From contig CALNHX010002302.1 of assembly GCA_940337035.1 (NCBI GenBank), positions 1 to 64,000 of the forward strand: a stretch of DNA of 64,000 bases, written 5' to 3'. This DNA comes from Agriotes lineatus. Taxonomy: Eukaryota > Arthropoda > Insecta > Coleoptera > Elateridae. The position numbers and the translations under genes were made by a program. This document shows positions 36,456 to 47,083 of this stretch, piece by piece. How positions within the stretch are numbered: position 1 is the first letter of the stretch; every line of letters starts with the position of its first letter. A model generated the notes under the pieces. It saw only the letters and a list, made by a program, of their open reading frames with translations. It did not search any database and was not told where the DNA came from.

Positions 36456-38255
36456 CGAGGGGAGTTTTTATGTTATCTACCTAGCTGTGAAAACAAAACG
36501 CTATCATGACAATTTTGTTATGTCAAGTCCCCGTTACATTTGAGAGTGCACTTAACATTCGTCATTTCTACATAAAGTTCAATGTGCAAAAACTTGAACA
36601 CAGAAGCATCATGAAATTTCTATCGAAAGAAAGAATATCTGTGAGAGAATGGTGGCTGTGTACGGGGCAAATAGCCCATCCTATTTTGACGTTAAATTTT
36701 GGTGTGAGCATGAGTTGCTTACACCAAAATTACCCATTTGAGTAATGGAACAGAGAATCCAATCACGATGACCCAAAGTGAGACCTCTAGAAGCACAAAC
36801 ACAGGAGACCATCAAGAAAGTTGAAGATTTTGTGGGGATTGATCGTTAAGTGACGGTTTCAGTTATTGCAAGAGGAACAGGGATATCGGAAGCAACTATT
36901 TTTTAAATTTTACATGAATGTTTGGGGGTGAGCAAGGTGTCACCACAGTGCATTCCCGAACTGCTCAGACTCGAACAAAAATGATGTAGGTGACAAATTT
37001 GCTAGGAGAATTTAATGGCTTTATCTCCAGAAGAGGACTTCTTCTTTAAAATTGTAACTGGGGATGAGACCTGGGTACACCACTGGGATCCACTGACTAA
37101 ACAAGAGTCCATGTAATGGGTGCATAAAGACTCCACCACCCAAAGAGGCAAAGATGCAATTCTCAGCAGAAGCAATGGCCACAGTTTTCTGTGACATGGA
37201 GGGGATTCTATTGTTGAGTATATGCCAAAAGGATGTACAGGGTGTTTCCTCAAATTTTGACATCTTCTTGCGACTTTGTTATTCCAGATAGAAAAAACTT
37301 GTTCAGATAAAAATTGTAGGGTATCATCCAAACCGTCCGAATTTGCTACTTAAAGAAACAATTGAGCATCACAGGCGAACTTTTTTACTTATTGTATACT
37401 TTTCTTTAACGGAACACCCTATATACCATGTGTTTATTGGATAGCGCTTAAAATTCTCTTTTGAAAAATATATAAGTTGCTTATAATGACTTCATCCATT
37501 GTTGAAATATCCGCTATTAAAGAATCAAAGTATTACTAATTTACTATATGAAATAAATCACAGTAACCATTGAAATAATCAATCTTTAATAGCGCATATT
37601 TCAACAATGGATGAAGTAATTATAGGCAACATATATTTTTCAAAAGAGAATTTTAAGCACATAATATATAGGGTGTTCCATTAAAAAAAAGTATAAAATA
37701 AGTCAAAAAGTTCACCCCTGATGCTCAATTGTTTCTTTAAGTAGCAAATTCGGACGGTTTGGATGATATCCTACAATTTTTATCCGAACAATTTTTTTCT
37801 ATCTGGAATAATAAAGTCGCTAGATGTTGTCAAAATTTGAGGAAACACCCTGTACAATAACGGAGAATGTCTACAAAGAAACAATCAATTTGAAAGGTGC
37901 TGTATGCTAGAAAGGACTTCAAAATCCAGAAAACTGTGCTTCTGCACGGCAACTGCAGTATGCATAAGGCATCAATCGTTCAAGCAGCAATCAATGAATG
38001 CAGTTCTGAGGAATTACCACATTTACCGTACAGTTCCGATCTGCCCCCCTACGACTATTATCTCTTTCTGAAACTCAAAAAACACTTGAAGAGGAAGAGG
38101 CGTCACTTTTTGTCGAATGAGAACTTGGAAAATGTTATCGAGTTACTTTGGAATAAGTGTGTAAGGATTAATGTTCCTATGTTGAAAAATAAAATTTTGT
38201 ATGTTCTCTAACTTTTTTTTTGTAGCTAAATGGATAACATAAAAAACTTCCCTCC
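36456..38255 (+). mobile_element. Dead mariner element with a MITE inserted
   Basis: Ends GAGGGGAGTTTTTATGTTATC and the complement GATAACATAAAAAACTTCCC, with TA on both sides (36454-36455 and 38256-38257). Broken plus-strand frames encode a mariner transposase: EHRSIMKFLSKERISVRE near 36598, TGDETWVHHWDP near 37055 (first DDE Asp), and LLHGNCSMHKASIVQ and LPHLPYSSDLPPYDYY near 37930-38060 (second and third region). Without the 615-bp MITE the length is about 1.2 kb, usual for mariner. Many stops make it non-functional. It lies 186 bp upstream of GPAT4 exon A. Confidence 0.9.
37238..37852. mobile_element. Palindromic MITE inserted in the mariner
   Basis: Ends CAGGGTGTTTCCTCAAATTT and complement, flanked by TA (37236-37237 and 37853-37854). 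Almost the whole element is an inverted repeat, with arms of about 290 bp around a short centre near 37545. No coding capacity. It interrupts the mariner transposase between the first and second catalytic regions. Confidence 0.93.
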
Positions 38256-38441
38256 TATTAACGTCACCCTCACAATTTTAATTTATTTAAAATTGATTCA
38301 TTTTAGTTTTCAGAAATCCTCGAAAATATAATTTGTTACTAGTTTACCTGTGCGTAATTTTAATAATATTTTTAAACTACTATGGTAAACCCCAGGTTTC
38401 TTATAATTTTGAAGATTTTTATAGTATATTTATTTTAACAG

Positions 38442-38678
38442 GTATTATTTCTGACCCTATCCTCAACATTATTAGGCTTTTTACCTCCTGGCGCCATAAA
38501 GCGTTGGGTAAACCGTCGAGCTTATATAATGGCCTTTCGTATAATGAGCCGGTCACTTTCGGGTGTTATAACATTTCATAATAAGCAGTATAGACCTAGT
38601 AGAGGTGGAGTGTGCGTTGCAAACCACACTTCTCCGATTGATGTTCTCATTCTTTCCACTGATACAGATTATTCGTTG
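38442..38678 (+). CDS. GPAT4: GPAT4-like, alternative exon A (block I)
   Basis: Acceptor AACAG ending 38441, donor GTGAGT at 38679; 237 nt, 79 codons, phase 0 at both ends. It encodes a hydrophobic segment (VLFLTLSSTLLGFLPP), then KRWVNRRAYIMAFRIMSRSL, then HNKQYRP and the acyltransferase block I NHTSPID with its H-x4-D catalytic pair. The HNKQYRP wording is the one seen in vertebrate GPAT3/4. It is 53% or so identical by hand count to exon B, which encodes the same segment. It joins in frame to exons 32354-32600 (corrected frame) and 43986-44101. Confidence 0.92.
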
Positions 38679-38880
38679 GTGAGTTTGTACTTATATAGCA
38701 CAGGTGCTGATGCAGGACTTCATGATGACTTCAAAGCATGTATATATGTATGTGCAGTATATGCTTTTCTTTGTCCTCTATTGTCTATGTTTTAGTGAAA
38801 TAAGATTGCTTTAGAATATGTCAATTTGCTGTACTCTTTGCCATGCATCATCGAGTTTGTGAGCGTATAAGTTATTGCAG

Positions 38881-39114
38881 GTTATGTGGCTGACACTCTG
38901 CACTGGATTAGTCGGATACATTCCGAACAGCTCTTTCAAGCAGTGGTTAAACCGATATGTGTCCATTATGTGCTTTGGGGTATTATCAAGTGCATTGTCC
39001 TCTGTAATTACCTACCACAATCCAGAAAACAGGCCTAAAAATGGGATTTGTGTAGCAAATCACACGTCGCCGATTGATATTTTAGTGTTAATGTGTGATA
39101 ATTGCTATTCACTG
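38881..39114 (+). CDS. GPAT4: GPAT4-like, alternative exon B (block I)
   Basis: Acceptor TTATTGCAG ending 38880, donor GTAGGT at 39115; 234 nt, 78 codons, phase 0 at both ends. It encodes VMWLTLCTGLVGYIPNSSFK, a hydrophobic segment, followed by YHNPENRPKNGICVANHTSP and IDILVLMCDNCYSL, again with the complete NHTSPID block. It lies 202 bp downstream of exon A. The two exons have the same borders, phases and domain content, so each can replace the other without changing frame. Using both would duplicate the membrane segment and catalytic block, so mutually exclusive use is the natural reading, but that is inferred. Confidence 0.92.
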
Positions 39115-40650
39115 GTAGGTTTTGGTACATAATTGTTTTCTGTGTTGGTTTTGCTACTGTAGGTGTTTAGTGTTGCAATATTAAAGTAAAAGGGGTATTT
39201 GTTTATGTGGAATTTGTGATATGTTGAGAATCTATTGTGTGTAGTGTCTGTTCTGTTCAAGTCCTTACATTTACTTTCATTATGTTATCGTATTGAAATA
39301 AGTTAATTGATCAATTGGCTACTGGTTTTTTTTAATAAACATGGGTGTAAGGATCCCATAAAAACAATTATTTAATTGACATGGCAGCTGATTTCATGAC
39401 TGTTACATAGCCAAATATTTGTTGGTGTGTTTGTTTTGGACTTGGTCTAGAATTACAAAGTAACAGGTATCTTAAACACCAAATACTGTGGTCATATGGT
39501 TAAAAAGCCATACTAGAATTTTGCTGAAACTAATGTGTTTCGACCATAGCAAGGACATGCTACACATTGTAATAACACGAGACCCACAGTTTTATATCTC
39601 TTCTGACGAATGAGATTTTATAGAAGTCTCCGTCAGGATTTTGCATTTTTAGAAAGTTCATCCAGAGATCATTGGTCAGGATGCTTAATCACTGAGCTAC
39701 TGTACGCTGCTAGCTAAATATTTATATAACAGTTTGTCCAAATAAATAATTTTTTTTGCATAATTGGAATGTAGATACACACATTTTTGTATTTTGAGTT
39801 GTATTTTCAAGGGTAATAAGTTAAGTGTATGTACTTGTAGTCCAAGATTTACCTCTTTTTAATTTGTAACTCAGAAACGAAGAGACGACCTTTACGTAGA
39901 ATTACTATGTAGATACGTACATAATGGATGTGTGTAAAGTTTGCAACAAATTTAATATTTATTGTACTATTGATTTGAAAAGAAAACTTCGGACAGTCCA
40001 TCTTAATTTTTGTTTATCATCTTTTGCTTGAAAATATTAACTTTAAAATTGTTCATCAAGAATTTACGTCATTGTTATATTGTTATTAAAGAGCCTCTTA
40101 TATCCAATGATTTTAACAATAAATATTAAATGTATTGCAAACCTTACACACTACTGTATGTAAGGTCGTCCGTTGGTTTCTGAATTACAGTAAATTGAAA
40201 AATCTGTAGTTATTTTGCATTAATGTATGGCTCTGCTACACAACCATGTAATTATACTGGAAAAATATTGGATGATCATGATTTCTTGGCTTTTTAACTT
40301 TTTTCTTGTTGGTTTAATAATTTTATTACCAGTTGATTTTTGGTTTGTGGGAAACTGATATATTAAAGAGTTCCTGCATACTGTCTGCTAAATGGCAACG
40401 TTAATTTTGTACAAATATGCAAGCGCGTAAAGTACCGTAACATTAAAAACTCATTGCAATACGCTAAATTCATCGAGATAGCAGAACAAATAGAGTACAT
40501 ACATATATAATCTATAACGCCTCGTACCGTTTACACAGTGGAGTGTTTTATTCAATTTTTACGGTTAAAGCTGTAGTTCAACTATTCATTTCAGAAGCAT
40601 AAAATAAAATTACATCTATTTATGTCACTCACTACTGCATTGTTGGTAGC
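39115..40650. other. Intron sequence, nothing recognised
   Basis: AT-rich intron between exon B and exon 43986. No ORF or repeat ends were recognised in this part. Confidence 0.45.
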
Positions 40651-40659
40651 ACTGATTTG

Positions 40660-40760
40660 CAGATTAAATTTGCGTCAGTCTGTGTCAAATGACAAACGAA
40701 ACGTAACCTGCTAACCTTAAATTTGACATAACTGACAATACACTCCAGTACTGCAAAACG
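40660..40760. repeat. Palindrome family T, partial copy 2
   Basis: Contains GTCAGTCTGTGTCAAATGAC and AACGTAACCTGCTAACCTTA followed by TTTGACAT, as in the other T copies. The left half is incomplete. Confidence 0.6.
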
Positions 40761-40870
40761 TATAGCACGAAGCGACTCTTTCCAAATTATTACTATGCCT
40801 TTTCACGGCTGTCAATACAAAAATTGTTTTTTTAGATTAATGAAATTATAAGAATTGAACAAAATTTTGT

Positions 40871-40979
40871 ATTATATATACGACGATAAAGATATTATTA
40901 TCCACTCTTGAATCATTAACGTCTCGATGTTAAACGTGGATAAAATTTACTTTATCGTCTTGTATAATAAATAGCTATT
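40871..40979. repeat. Hairpin H12
   Basis: Arms ATATACGACGATAAAG..TATCCAC and GTGGATA..CTTTATCGTCTTGTAT. Right end AATAAATAGCTATT resembles H4. Confidence 0.7.
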
Positions 40980-41039
40980 CTACCGGGTGACCATAAATGG
41001 TTGTGATTTTTTTTCTTAGATTGGCACTGTTTATGTTGG

Positions 41040-41120
41040 TTGCACTGTAAGTCTATGTCAAATTCGAGGTTAGCAGGTTAGGATTTGCGTCAGTTTATGT
41101 CAGAACTGACTTTACCACTA
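41040..41120. repeat. Palindrome family T, half copy 3
   Basis: Contains CTATGTCAAATTCGAGGTTA and GCAGGTTAGGATTTGCGTCAG but no matching right arm. Confidence 0.6.
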
Positions 41121-41200
41121 AACTCCTATTAAAAATGCAAATAAAAGTAATATTAAAAAAAATGAAGAAATTTGTGGTTGTTACGAAAAATAGTAGTTTG

Positions 41201-41465
41201 TATACCAAGGCACTGAAGTTTAGCTTTTTATTACAAATATGGATTTAATTGCCAAGGCCCATAGGGCCAAGGCAAATAAACCACATGAGGGATGAAAAGA
41301 AACTTCAGTGCCGAGGAGTACATTATGTTTTATTTGAAATCGAGAAATCGTGAAATTACAACATTTTAACCAACATTTGTAGGTTATGTTAACGTCGGTT
41401 GACGTTTATGTGTCGCTACCTACAAAAAAGTCTTAAAACAATGGATTACTTTAATGCCATTTATC
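41201..41465. repeat. Hairpin H13 with family flank
   Basis: Arms TACCAAGGCACTGAAGTTT and AAACTTCAGTGCCGAGGAGTA (41202-41320). The centre holds an inner GCCAAGGCCC / GGGCCAAGGC pair. The flank 41330-41465 reversed matches the flanks of H8 and H1. Confidence 0.72.
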
Positions 41466-42305
41466 GTATTTTAATGACGATTTCAATTAAAAATAATTAT
41501 AATGATTAATATGTGACCTGTTACTAGAGAATTGACTATTATATCTATGAAAACCACATATCTAAGAGCGACATTTAAATATTATCAAAACGATTGAAAC
41601 ATGGTAGACAGTTTTAATATTAGAATTTTAATAAACATTGTATCAGTATTATCAATATCCTGCTATTTTTTAAAGGATAATTTAAATTATTTTTTGTTTA
41701 AATGTGGAATTTCAGTGGAATATTTAAAAAAAATGTAAATTTTTCATTATACTCAATATTTGACTACAATTATAACATGTCATAAATCATTATTTATAAT
41801 CATCACAATTTAGACTGAAAAATTTGAATCAAGGATGTAATCAAGCAATTCTTGTCATTTGTAACTATGTAGTTGATCGTAAAATGATTGCTTAATTATT
41901 TATTTTTGACTACTACACATTTTAATGAAAATCTGACATTCACATAGTTAGACAAAACATGAGCCTTACAAAATGGGTGCATAGTTTATCAGTCGGTACA
42001 CAAATTCAATTTAAAAACTAATCTACCCAAAATTAGAAGCGAGGGAAAAGGATTACAGTTTTACATGTAGGAATTCGTTTTTACTTTTTGGAAAGGTGTG
42101 AAATGTTGCTCGATTCACTTATTAACGACAGGAATTGCCACAAAACAATGAAAGCAAAAATTTTTCAAAATTGAATGACAGCTATAATTTAAAGTGAGGT
42201 GAATATGGACAATGCACTGTACTATTCGGTGCAGTTTCTACATTTTCCTGCAAAAAAGCCAAATGCAAGAATAACTTATTAATAACATAGAAATTGAGGA
42301 CAAAA
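41466..42305. other. Intron sequence, nothing recognised
   Basis: AT-rich sequence without ORFs or repeat ends. Confidence 0.4.
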
Positions 42306-42565
42306 TAACAAGAGGTCAATAAAAAAACCAATTAGGGTAGGCTGTGATATGTGTTGTACGTTTGGCAGTACTGAAGTGTATTGTCAGTCTATGTCAAATT
42401 CGACATTTGCAGGTTAAGTTTTACGTCAGTCTGTGTCAAACGACAAACAAAACCTAACCTACTAATCTCGAAATTGACATAGACTGACAATACACTTCAG
42501 TACTGCCAAACATATAACACATATCACAGCCTACCCTAATTGGTTTTTTTATTGATCTCTTGTTA
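42306..42565. repeat. Palindrome family T, long copy 4
   Basis: A 260-bp inverted repeat. The outer arms TAACAAGAGGTCAATAAAAA and complement continue almost without break through GGCAGTACTGAAGTGTATTG to the T-family core, with a centre of about 30 bp near 42435. Confidence 0.88.
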
Positions 42566-42699
42566 CAATCGAGCAGCTTTGGGATTTATTTTTTTTAAAT
42601 CTAACAAGCGTTAGTAATTGCTGGCATTTTGAAAGAACATAGACATGAGATACTTGAAATAGCCTCATATCATTCCCAATTTACCCGTTAAACAGGTAT

Positions 42700-43157
42700 G
42701 GGAGTATTGTCAAACCTTCTACAACTTATTCAAGGCAGAGTAGATCATTTATGACTCGAGAGTCTTTCAAAAGGTACAGCCGAGATGTGGCAAAATGTTT
42801 GTAATCATTGCAAAAACAAATTTTGAAAGATTGGAATAAGAATATTGGACATTTTTCAATTGAAAATGTTCCACCATTTATTATTTTCATGGAAGAATTG
42901 GAATCGGAAGCAAAGAATGGTATTGATTCTGATAGTACCAATGAAAGAGGGGTTTATATTTGGACGTCAAAATTCTTGTTAATTGTACAGCAACATTTGG
43001 AATGCCTTATACCGTTTGCTATCAGGCAGTCAGTTCCAGCGTCATTAACACAAAACTAGAGAAAGATAAAGTTCTAGTGATTGGTTCTGATATTAATGAA
43101 TTGAGAAGGGAATTAAACCTGTCAAAAAAGATGGTAAATGCGGTATGTCATAGGTAA
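42700..43157 (+). pseudogene. Unassigned protein-like remnant
   Basis: Two overlapping plus-strand frames read as one decayed protein: KDWNKNIGHFSIENVPPFII, FMEELESEAKNG, ERGVYIWTSKFLLIVQQHLE, then with a frame change LEKDKVLVIGSDINELRREL and NLSKKMVNAVCH. The residue composition looks protein-coding, unlike neighbouring chance ORFs, but I do not recognise the family. It ends directly beside the MITE at 43166. It may be a transposon protein or a processed gene piece. Confidence 0.35.
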
Positions 43158-43165
43158 CCCACTAT

Positions 43166-43352
43166 GGGCCGGTTGCAGAAAGCAATGTTAAGTCTGGTGT
43201 TAGCTAAGTCGCGTCAAAGTTAACAAAATTGCATCAAATTTTGTTTACTAATGTATTAGTTACCATAAGCAGTTGAGATTTGATTCGTTTTTGTTCACTT
43301 TGACGTCGCGTTAGCTAACATCAGACTTAACATTGCTTTCTGCAACCGGCCC
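43166..43352. mobile_element. 187-bp MITE with GGGCCGGTTGCAGAAAG ends
   Basis: The terminal inverted repeats GGGCCGGTTGCAGAAAGCAA and their complement continue inward through GTTAAGTCTG and TTAGCTAA. They are flanked by TAT on both sides. Elements with GGCCGGTTGCAGAAA ends are common in insect genomes. Non-coding. Confidence 0.85.
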
Positions 43353-43985
43353 TATATGTTACAAACTTAACAATAGTCGTTGTTGAAAATACCAATTGTT
43401 AATGATTTTTTTACATTAACAATTTGTGTGAAAGAGATGATTAAAGTTTGTGTTTCAGTTTATACAGCCTTACTACACTTAGTCCAAGAAATCAGCTGAC
43501 ACATAGCAATTGAATGTGTTACTTATTACCCTGAAGTAAATTTTAGCGAATAATATAATGCAACTCTAAATACAACAGTGGGGGGGGCTAATTTTAAGTA
43601 TACAGCCACAGATTGTTTTAAATAATTGTTAAAATGAGGATATTTAAATTTATCTATGGTGGCAGCGAGTAGCGATTTGAAATAGTTTGAAATTTTTATA
43701 ATTTGCACAAATGCTTCAATGATTAACAGATATTTCTTTTTTCATTAATATGCAATAGTTTTGAAACTGCATGCTTATTTAACGAATCCGTAATTGTATG
43801 TTGTTTATTAGGAAACTAATCAAGAATGTTTCTATAACTTTTGATATAATAAACTTTTTTGCATAACTTAACCCCGCTATATGTTTAAAGCTTGGTTTTA
43901 CTGCTTAATTTTATGCTTTGTGCTTTAATTATATTTGGTATATTCTAAATATTACATGGAATTACAATTGCAAAATGTGTTCTAG
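43353..43985. other. Intron sequence, nothing recognised
   Basis: AT-rich end of the intron, closing with the acceptor TTCTAG at 43980-43985. A GGGGGGG run lies near 43580. Confidence 0.5.
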
Positions 43986-44101
43986 ATTGGTCAGAGCCAT
44001 GGTGGTTTCTTAGGTATCCTACAGAGAGCTTTAGCTCGAGCATCACCGCATATTTGGTTTGAAAGGTCTGAAGTACGAGACAGACTTGCAGTAACAACAA
44101 A
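43986..44101 (+). CDS. GPAT4: GPAT4-like exon (block II)
   Basis: Acceptor TTCTAG ending 43985, donor GTAAGT at 44102. Starts in phase 0 with IGQSHGGFLGILQRALARAS, then PHIWFERSEVRDRLAVTT, ending with two bases of a Lys codon. This covers acyltransferase block II and the WFERSE.KDR region characteristic of GPAT3/4. It accepts either alternative exon upstream (CYSL or DYSL followed by IGQ). The intron to the next exon is only 50 bp. Confidence 0.95.
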
Positions 44102-44151
44102 GTAAGTCATCTCCAGAATTTGGATTCCAAGTTTTAACTATTTCTTTTCAG

Positions 44152-44502
44152 GCTAAAGGAACACGTATCCAACCCAAAGAATCCACCAATTCTTATTTTC
44201 CCCGAAGGCACGTGTATTAATAACACATCCGTAATGCAGTTCAAAAAGGGCAGTTTTGAAATTGGCAGCGTGATATATCCTGTTGCTATCAAATACGATC
44301 CCAAATTTGGAGATGCTTTCTGGAACAGCAGCCGATATTCTATGATGCAGTATTTGTACATGATGATGACCAGTTGGGCGATTGTATGTGACGTTTGGTA
44401 CTTGCCCCCAATGTATATCCAAGAAGATGAGACTGCCATTGATTTTGCAAATAGAGTAAAAAGTGTAGTTGCAAAACAAGGAGGACTTGTTGACCTCATA
44501 TG
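44152..44502 (+). CDS. GPAT4: GPAT4-like exon (blocks III and IV)
   Basis: Acceptor TTTTCAG ending 44151, donor GTAAGT at 44503. Encodes KLKEHVSNPKNPPILIFPEG then TCINNTSVMQFKKGSFEIG, PVAIKYDPKFGDAFWNSS and MMTSWAIVCDVWYLPP, ending FANRVKSVVAKQGGLVDLI plus two bases of Trp. FPEGTC is block III (acyl-acceptor binding) and YPVAIKY is block IV. The match to GPAT3/4 is strong along the whole exon, with no breaks. Confidence 0.97.
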
Positions 44503-44816
44503 GTAAGTACAAGTAATGTCTAATATCCGATTAGAGAAATTTATAGTAGGTAGGTATTACTTAATATTATGCATTATGTGAACATAATAACTTTCTAAAT
44601 AGTTCAGATCAAAAATATTCAGCTAATGCACATTAGCTTTGAGGGTGTTATAAAGTTTAAAAATTATTTTCTAAAAATAGTTTTGTTTTTAATTAATTTT
44701 TACAATTTTCTTCAACATATTGAATTTTAAAAAACAATGTGAATTGTTATAAAATCAATTTTTGTAGCTCTAAAAAATACTATAGCAGAAACGTCAATTG
44801 GTAGAATAGTTTTTTA

Positions 44817-44937
44817 TACAGGTTGCCTAAAATTGTACGAAACATGGCAATTCCAAGAGTTGGAAAAGGTTCAAATAAGAGTAGCCGAAATGGAAATGCT
44901 ATAATTGCTTTGGTAGCTAGGCAACAAGTACAGGGTG
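44817..44937 (+). repeat. Single arm of the 12.5-kb foldback family
   Basis: GGTTGCCTAAAATTGTAC..CATGGCAATTCCAAGAGTTG..GCTAGGCAACAAGTA matches the left arm at 12497-12615. The opposite arm is absent; a TACAGGGTGG element begins at the break. Confidence 0.75.
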
Positions 44938-45350
44938 GTCAAATTTCCATGTTTTCATACGGACTCCCGACAACTATAGGAGATATGGAAAAATGGACCC
45001 TCCATCCTTGATCTCTTTTTTGGAGAAAAAATTAATGGTGAAAACCAAAATTGTCTATCGTCTTTTGTTTTCGAGTAGTAAACAAAAGTTCGATTTTTCG
45101 ACTTTTCGTTTTGTTGCTATATCTTGCTTATTTATGAAAATAAGGAAAAGTCATTTTTATGTTTTTTATGCACTATTTTGTTAAGAATCCAGTGGCGTAG
45201 TCAGTTTTTCAAAGAAGTTTCTAAATTCTAGTTATAACATAATAAAGTTGTATTTTTTATATCGACCTGTAGTTGGCTGTAGCATCATAGGAAAGAGGTT
45301 TTTTTTCCTATTTCAGCGATATATACCATATGGGATCGATTTATTCATTT
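44938..45350 (+). repeat. Dispersed repeat family Y, copy 1
   Basis: Begins CAGGGTGGTCAAATTTCCAT. It shares several phrases with 51265-51651 reversed, for example CAAAAGACGATAG-type and GATGC..CAGCCAACTA-type sequence. It is followed, as is the other copy, by family X in reverse orientation. Confidence 0.65.
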
Positions 45351-45540
45351 TCACTCTACTTTATAGCAAAAAATCGCAATTTTCAAAGTAGTTTTTAATA
45401 TGTCTTTGTTTTCGAGTTGATGGCTTGTGCCATTTAGAATATAGGTATGTGATTAAACAAAATATCTGTCTTACGTTGTTACAATATCACTGTTTGATTG
45501 ACGGAATTAATCACGTATGATTGTTGCTATTGATATTATA

Positions 45541-46000
45541 CAGTGTTTATCATACATTTGGGCGCATATGGAAAGTTGTTTCATTTTCCATTTATCAAAA
45601 ATTTTATTCCTGATAAAAGCCTGCGTTTTCTCAAATTAAAAATGCACTTGCAAAAATTTTAATATCCTCTTTCGTATACGGGGGAGGTTCAAAAATATGA
45701 AAATGGCTCAAGAATAAAGTACGGTTACGGCCAAATAAAAACGACAACCATTTTGACATTCTATGTCATTTTCATATATTTTGGTAAATCAGGCTTTTAA
45801 ATGAAAGATATTTATGTAGGTATAGTTGAACCAGAATTATACCGTTTTTACGACTTAATCCGGTATTTAACTTCACAAACTTCTATGAAGGGTAAAGTAC
45901 GGCCCGGTTTTATTTGGCCGTAACTGTACCTTTATTTTTCAAAATACACAAAATGTTAATCGAACATATTTGTTATAAGATTTCTATTAAAAATTATATT
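45541..46000 (-). repeat. Dispersed repeat family X, copy 2, interrupted by a MITE
   Basis: Shares CCTCTTTCGTATACGGGGGA and GGTTCAAAAATATGA with copy 5 at 51690. It is interrupted at a TA by the MITE 45722-45926. After the MITE it continues CCTTTATTTTTCAAAATAC like copy 5. Confidence 0.7.
45722..45926. mobile_element. MITE with GGCCAAATAAAA ends
   Basis: Ends CGGTTACGGCCAAATAAAA and the complement TTTTATTTGGCCGTAACTG, flanked by TA (45720-45721 and 45927-45928). Related to 59766-60003. Confidence 0.82.
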
Positions 46001-46347
46001 GATTTCAATTGTTATTGATGTTTGGAGCATGTGTTATTAAATGTTTTTGAAGGTACCTGTTTTTTTTGGCACAAAAATGAGATTTTTTATATGGCTGGGC
46101 CGATACCGATACTCAGTATCGGTTATCGGCCGATACGTATCGGTTATCGGCCGATACTGGCAAATTTCCGATACTCGCCGATGCTAAAAATGCAGATACA
46201 AGTATCTGAACTTCAGATACTCAAAAAAACGCGTAAAAATGCTTTTAAGAGTTTTAACAGCGTACTTATTACGTATTATGTTCGTGATAGAGCCGGCCGC
46301 GGATAATACAGAATTTTACAAAAAAAGAATCAAAATTCGAATAGGAG

Positions 46348-46732
46348 GCCGTGACTTTGTATTTGAGCATAACTTTTGATTCTAAACAACTTTTCTCAAT
46401 AAAATTTTGCTATATTTTTTGAAATAAGGTAACTTTATTCTTCAACGAATTTCATATTTTTTGTCCTGCCCTGTATATTGTTTGACTTGAAGCCATTCTA
46501 AGGCCATCTGATATGGTTATCAAACATGCCCTAACTTTTGGCGGTATTTAAATTTCGGTTTTACAACTAATAAAAAAATGTCCCATTTGTTGCACACTTA
46601 ATGGACCACACTGTATATGATAGGAGCTAAATAGGTTTTCAGACAAGCACAAATTGACATAAAAATTTTTTTTTTGAAAAATCAAAAAATTTTCCCATAT
46701 TATGCCGACTTTTTAGCGGACACTGTATATAG
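46348..46732 (+). repeat. Dispersed repeat family X, copy 3
   Basis: Begins ATAGGAGGCCGTGACTTTGT, the same start as copy 6 at 62894, and shares its order of phrases (GATTCTAAACAACTTTTCTC; ATCTGATATGGTTATC; ATGGACCACACTGTA). Lies inside the hAT remnant. Confidence 0.75.
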
Positions 46733-46747
46733 GTCACCAACCAAATT

Positions 46748-47083
46748 TTGAACAAGGTAGTTAACAGCTCTCCATTGTATAATCACTATAATCAGTTTGC
46801 TAAAGAAGTAGAAGTCTATTTGTCTGAACCAACTGTAGCAATTGACATGAATCCTTTAATTTATTGGAAGGAGGAAATGCGTTTTTCAAAATTGAAAATG
46901 ATGGCAAAAACGGTTCTGTGCATCCCGGCAGGTTCAGATATTTCTGAACAAATTTTTTCAGAGGCTAGCCATATTATAAACCCTACTCGAACTATCTTGT
47001 CTAGTGAACACGTACAACTAATTTTTTTGAAAAAGAATTGGTACATGCTAAACTCTAAAGCAAGCAAACATAATAATTTATAA
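46748..47083 (+). pseudogene. hAT transposase C-terminal domain
   Basis: An open frame of about 111 codons with the pattern NPLIYWKEEMRFSKLKMMAK, then VLCIPAGSDISEQIFSEASH and NPTRTILSSEHVQLIFLKKN. This is the hAT dimerisation region (P..YW, IPA.S...E..FS, R..LS...V..LIFL..N). The rest of the transposase is missing, so it is a remnant. Confidence 0.85.

Noticed and set aside
44134..44512. Minus-strand ORFs of about 120 codons
   Set aside because: Antisense of the strongly conserved GPAT4 exon 44152-44502.
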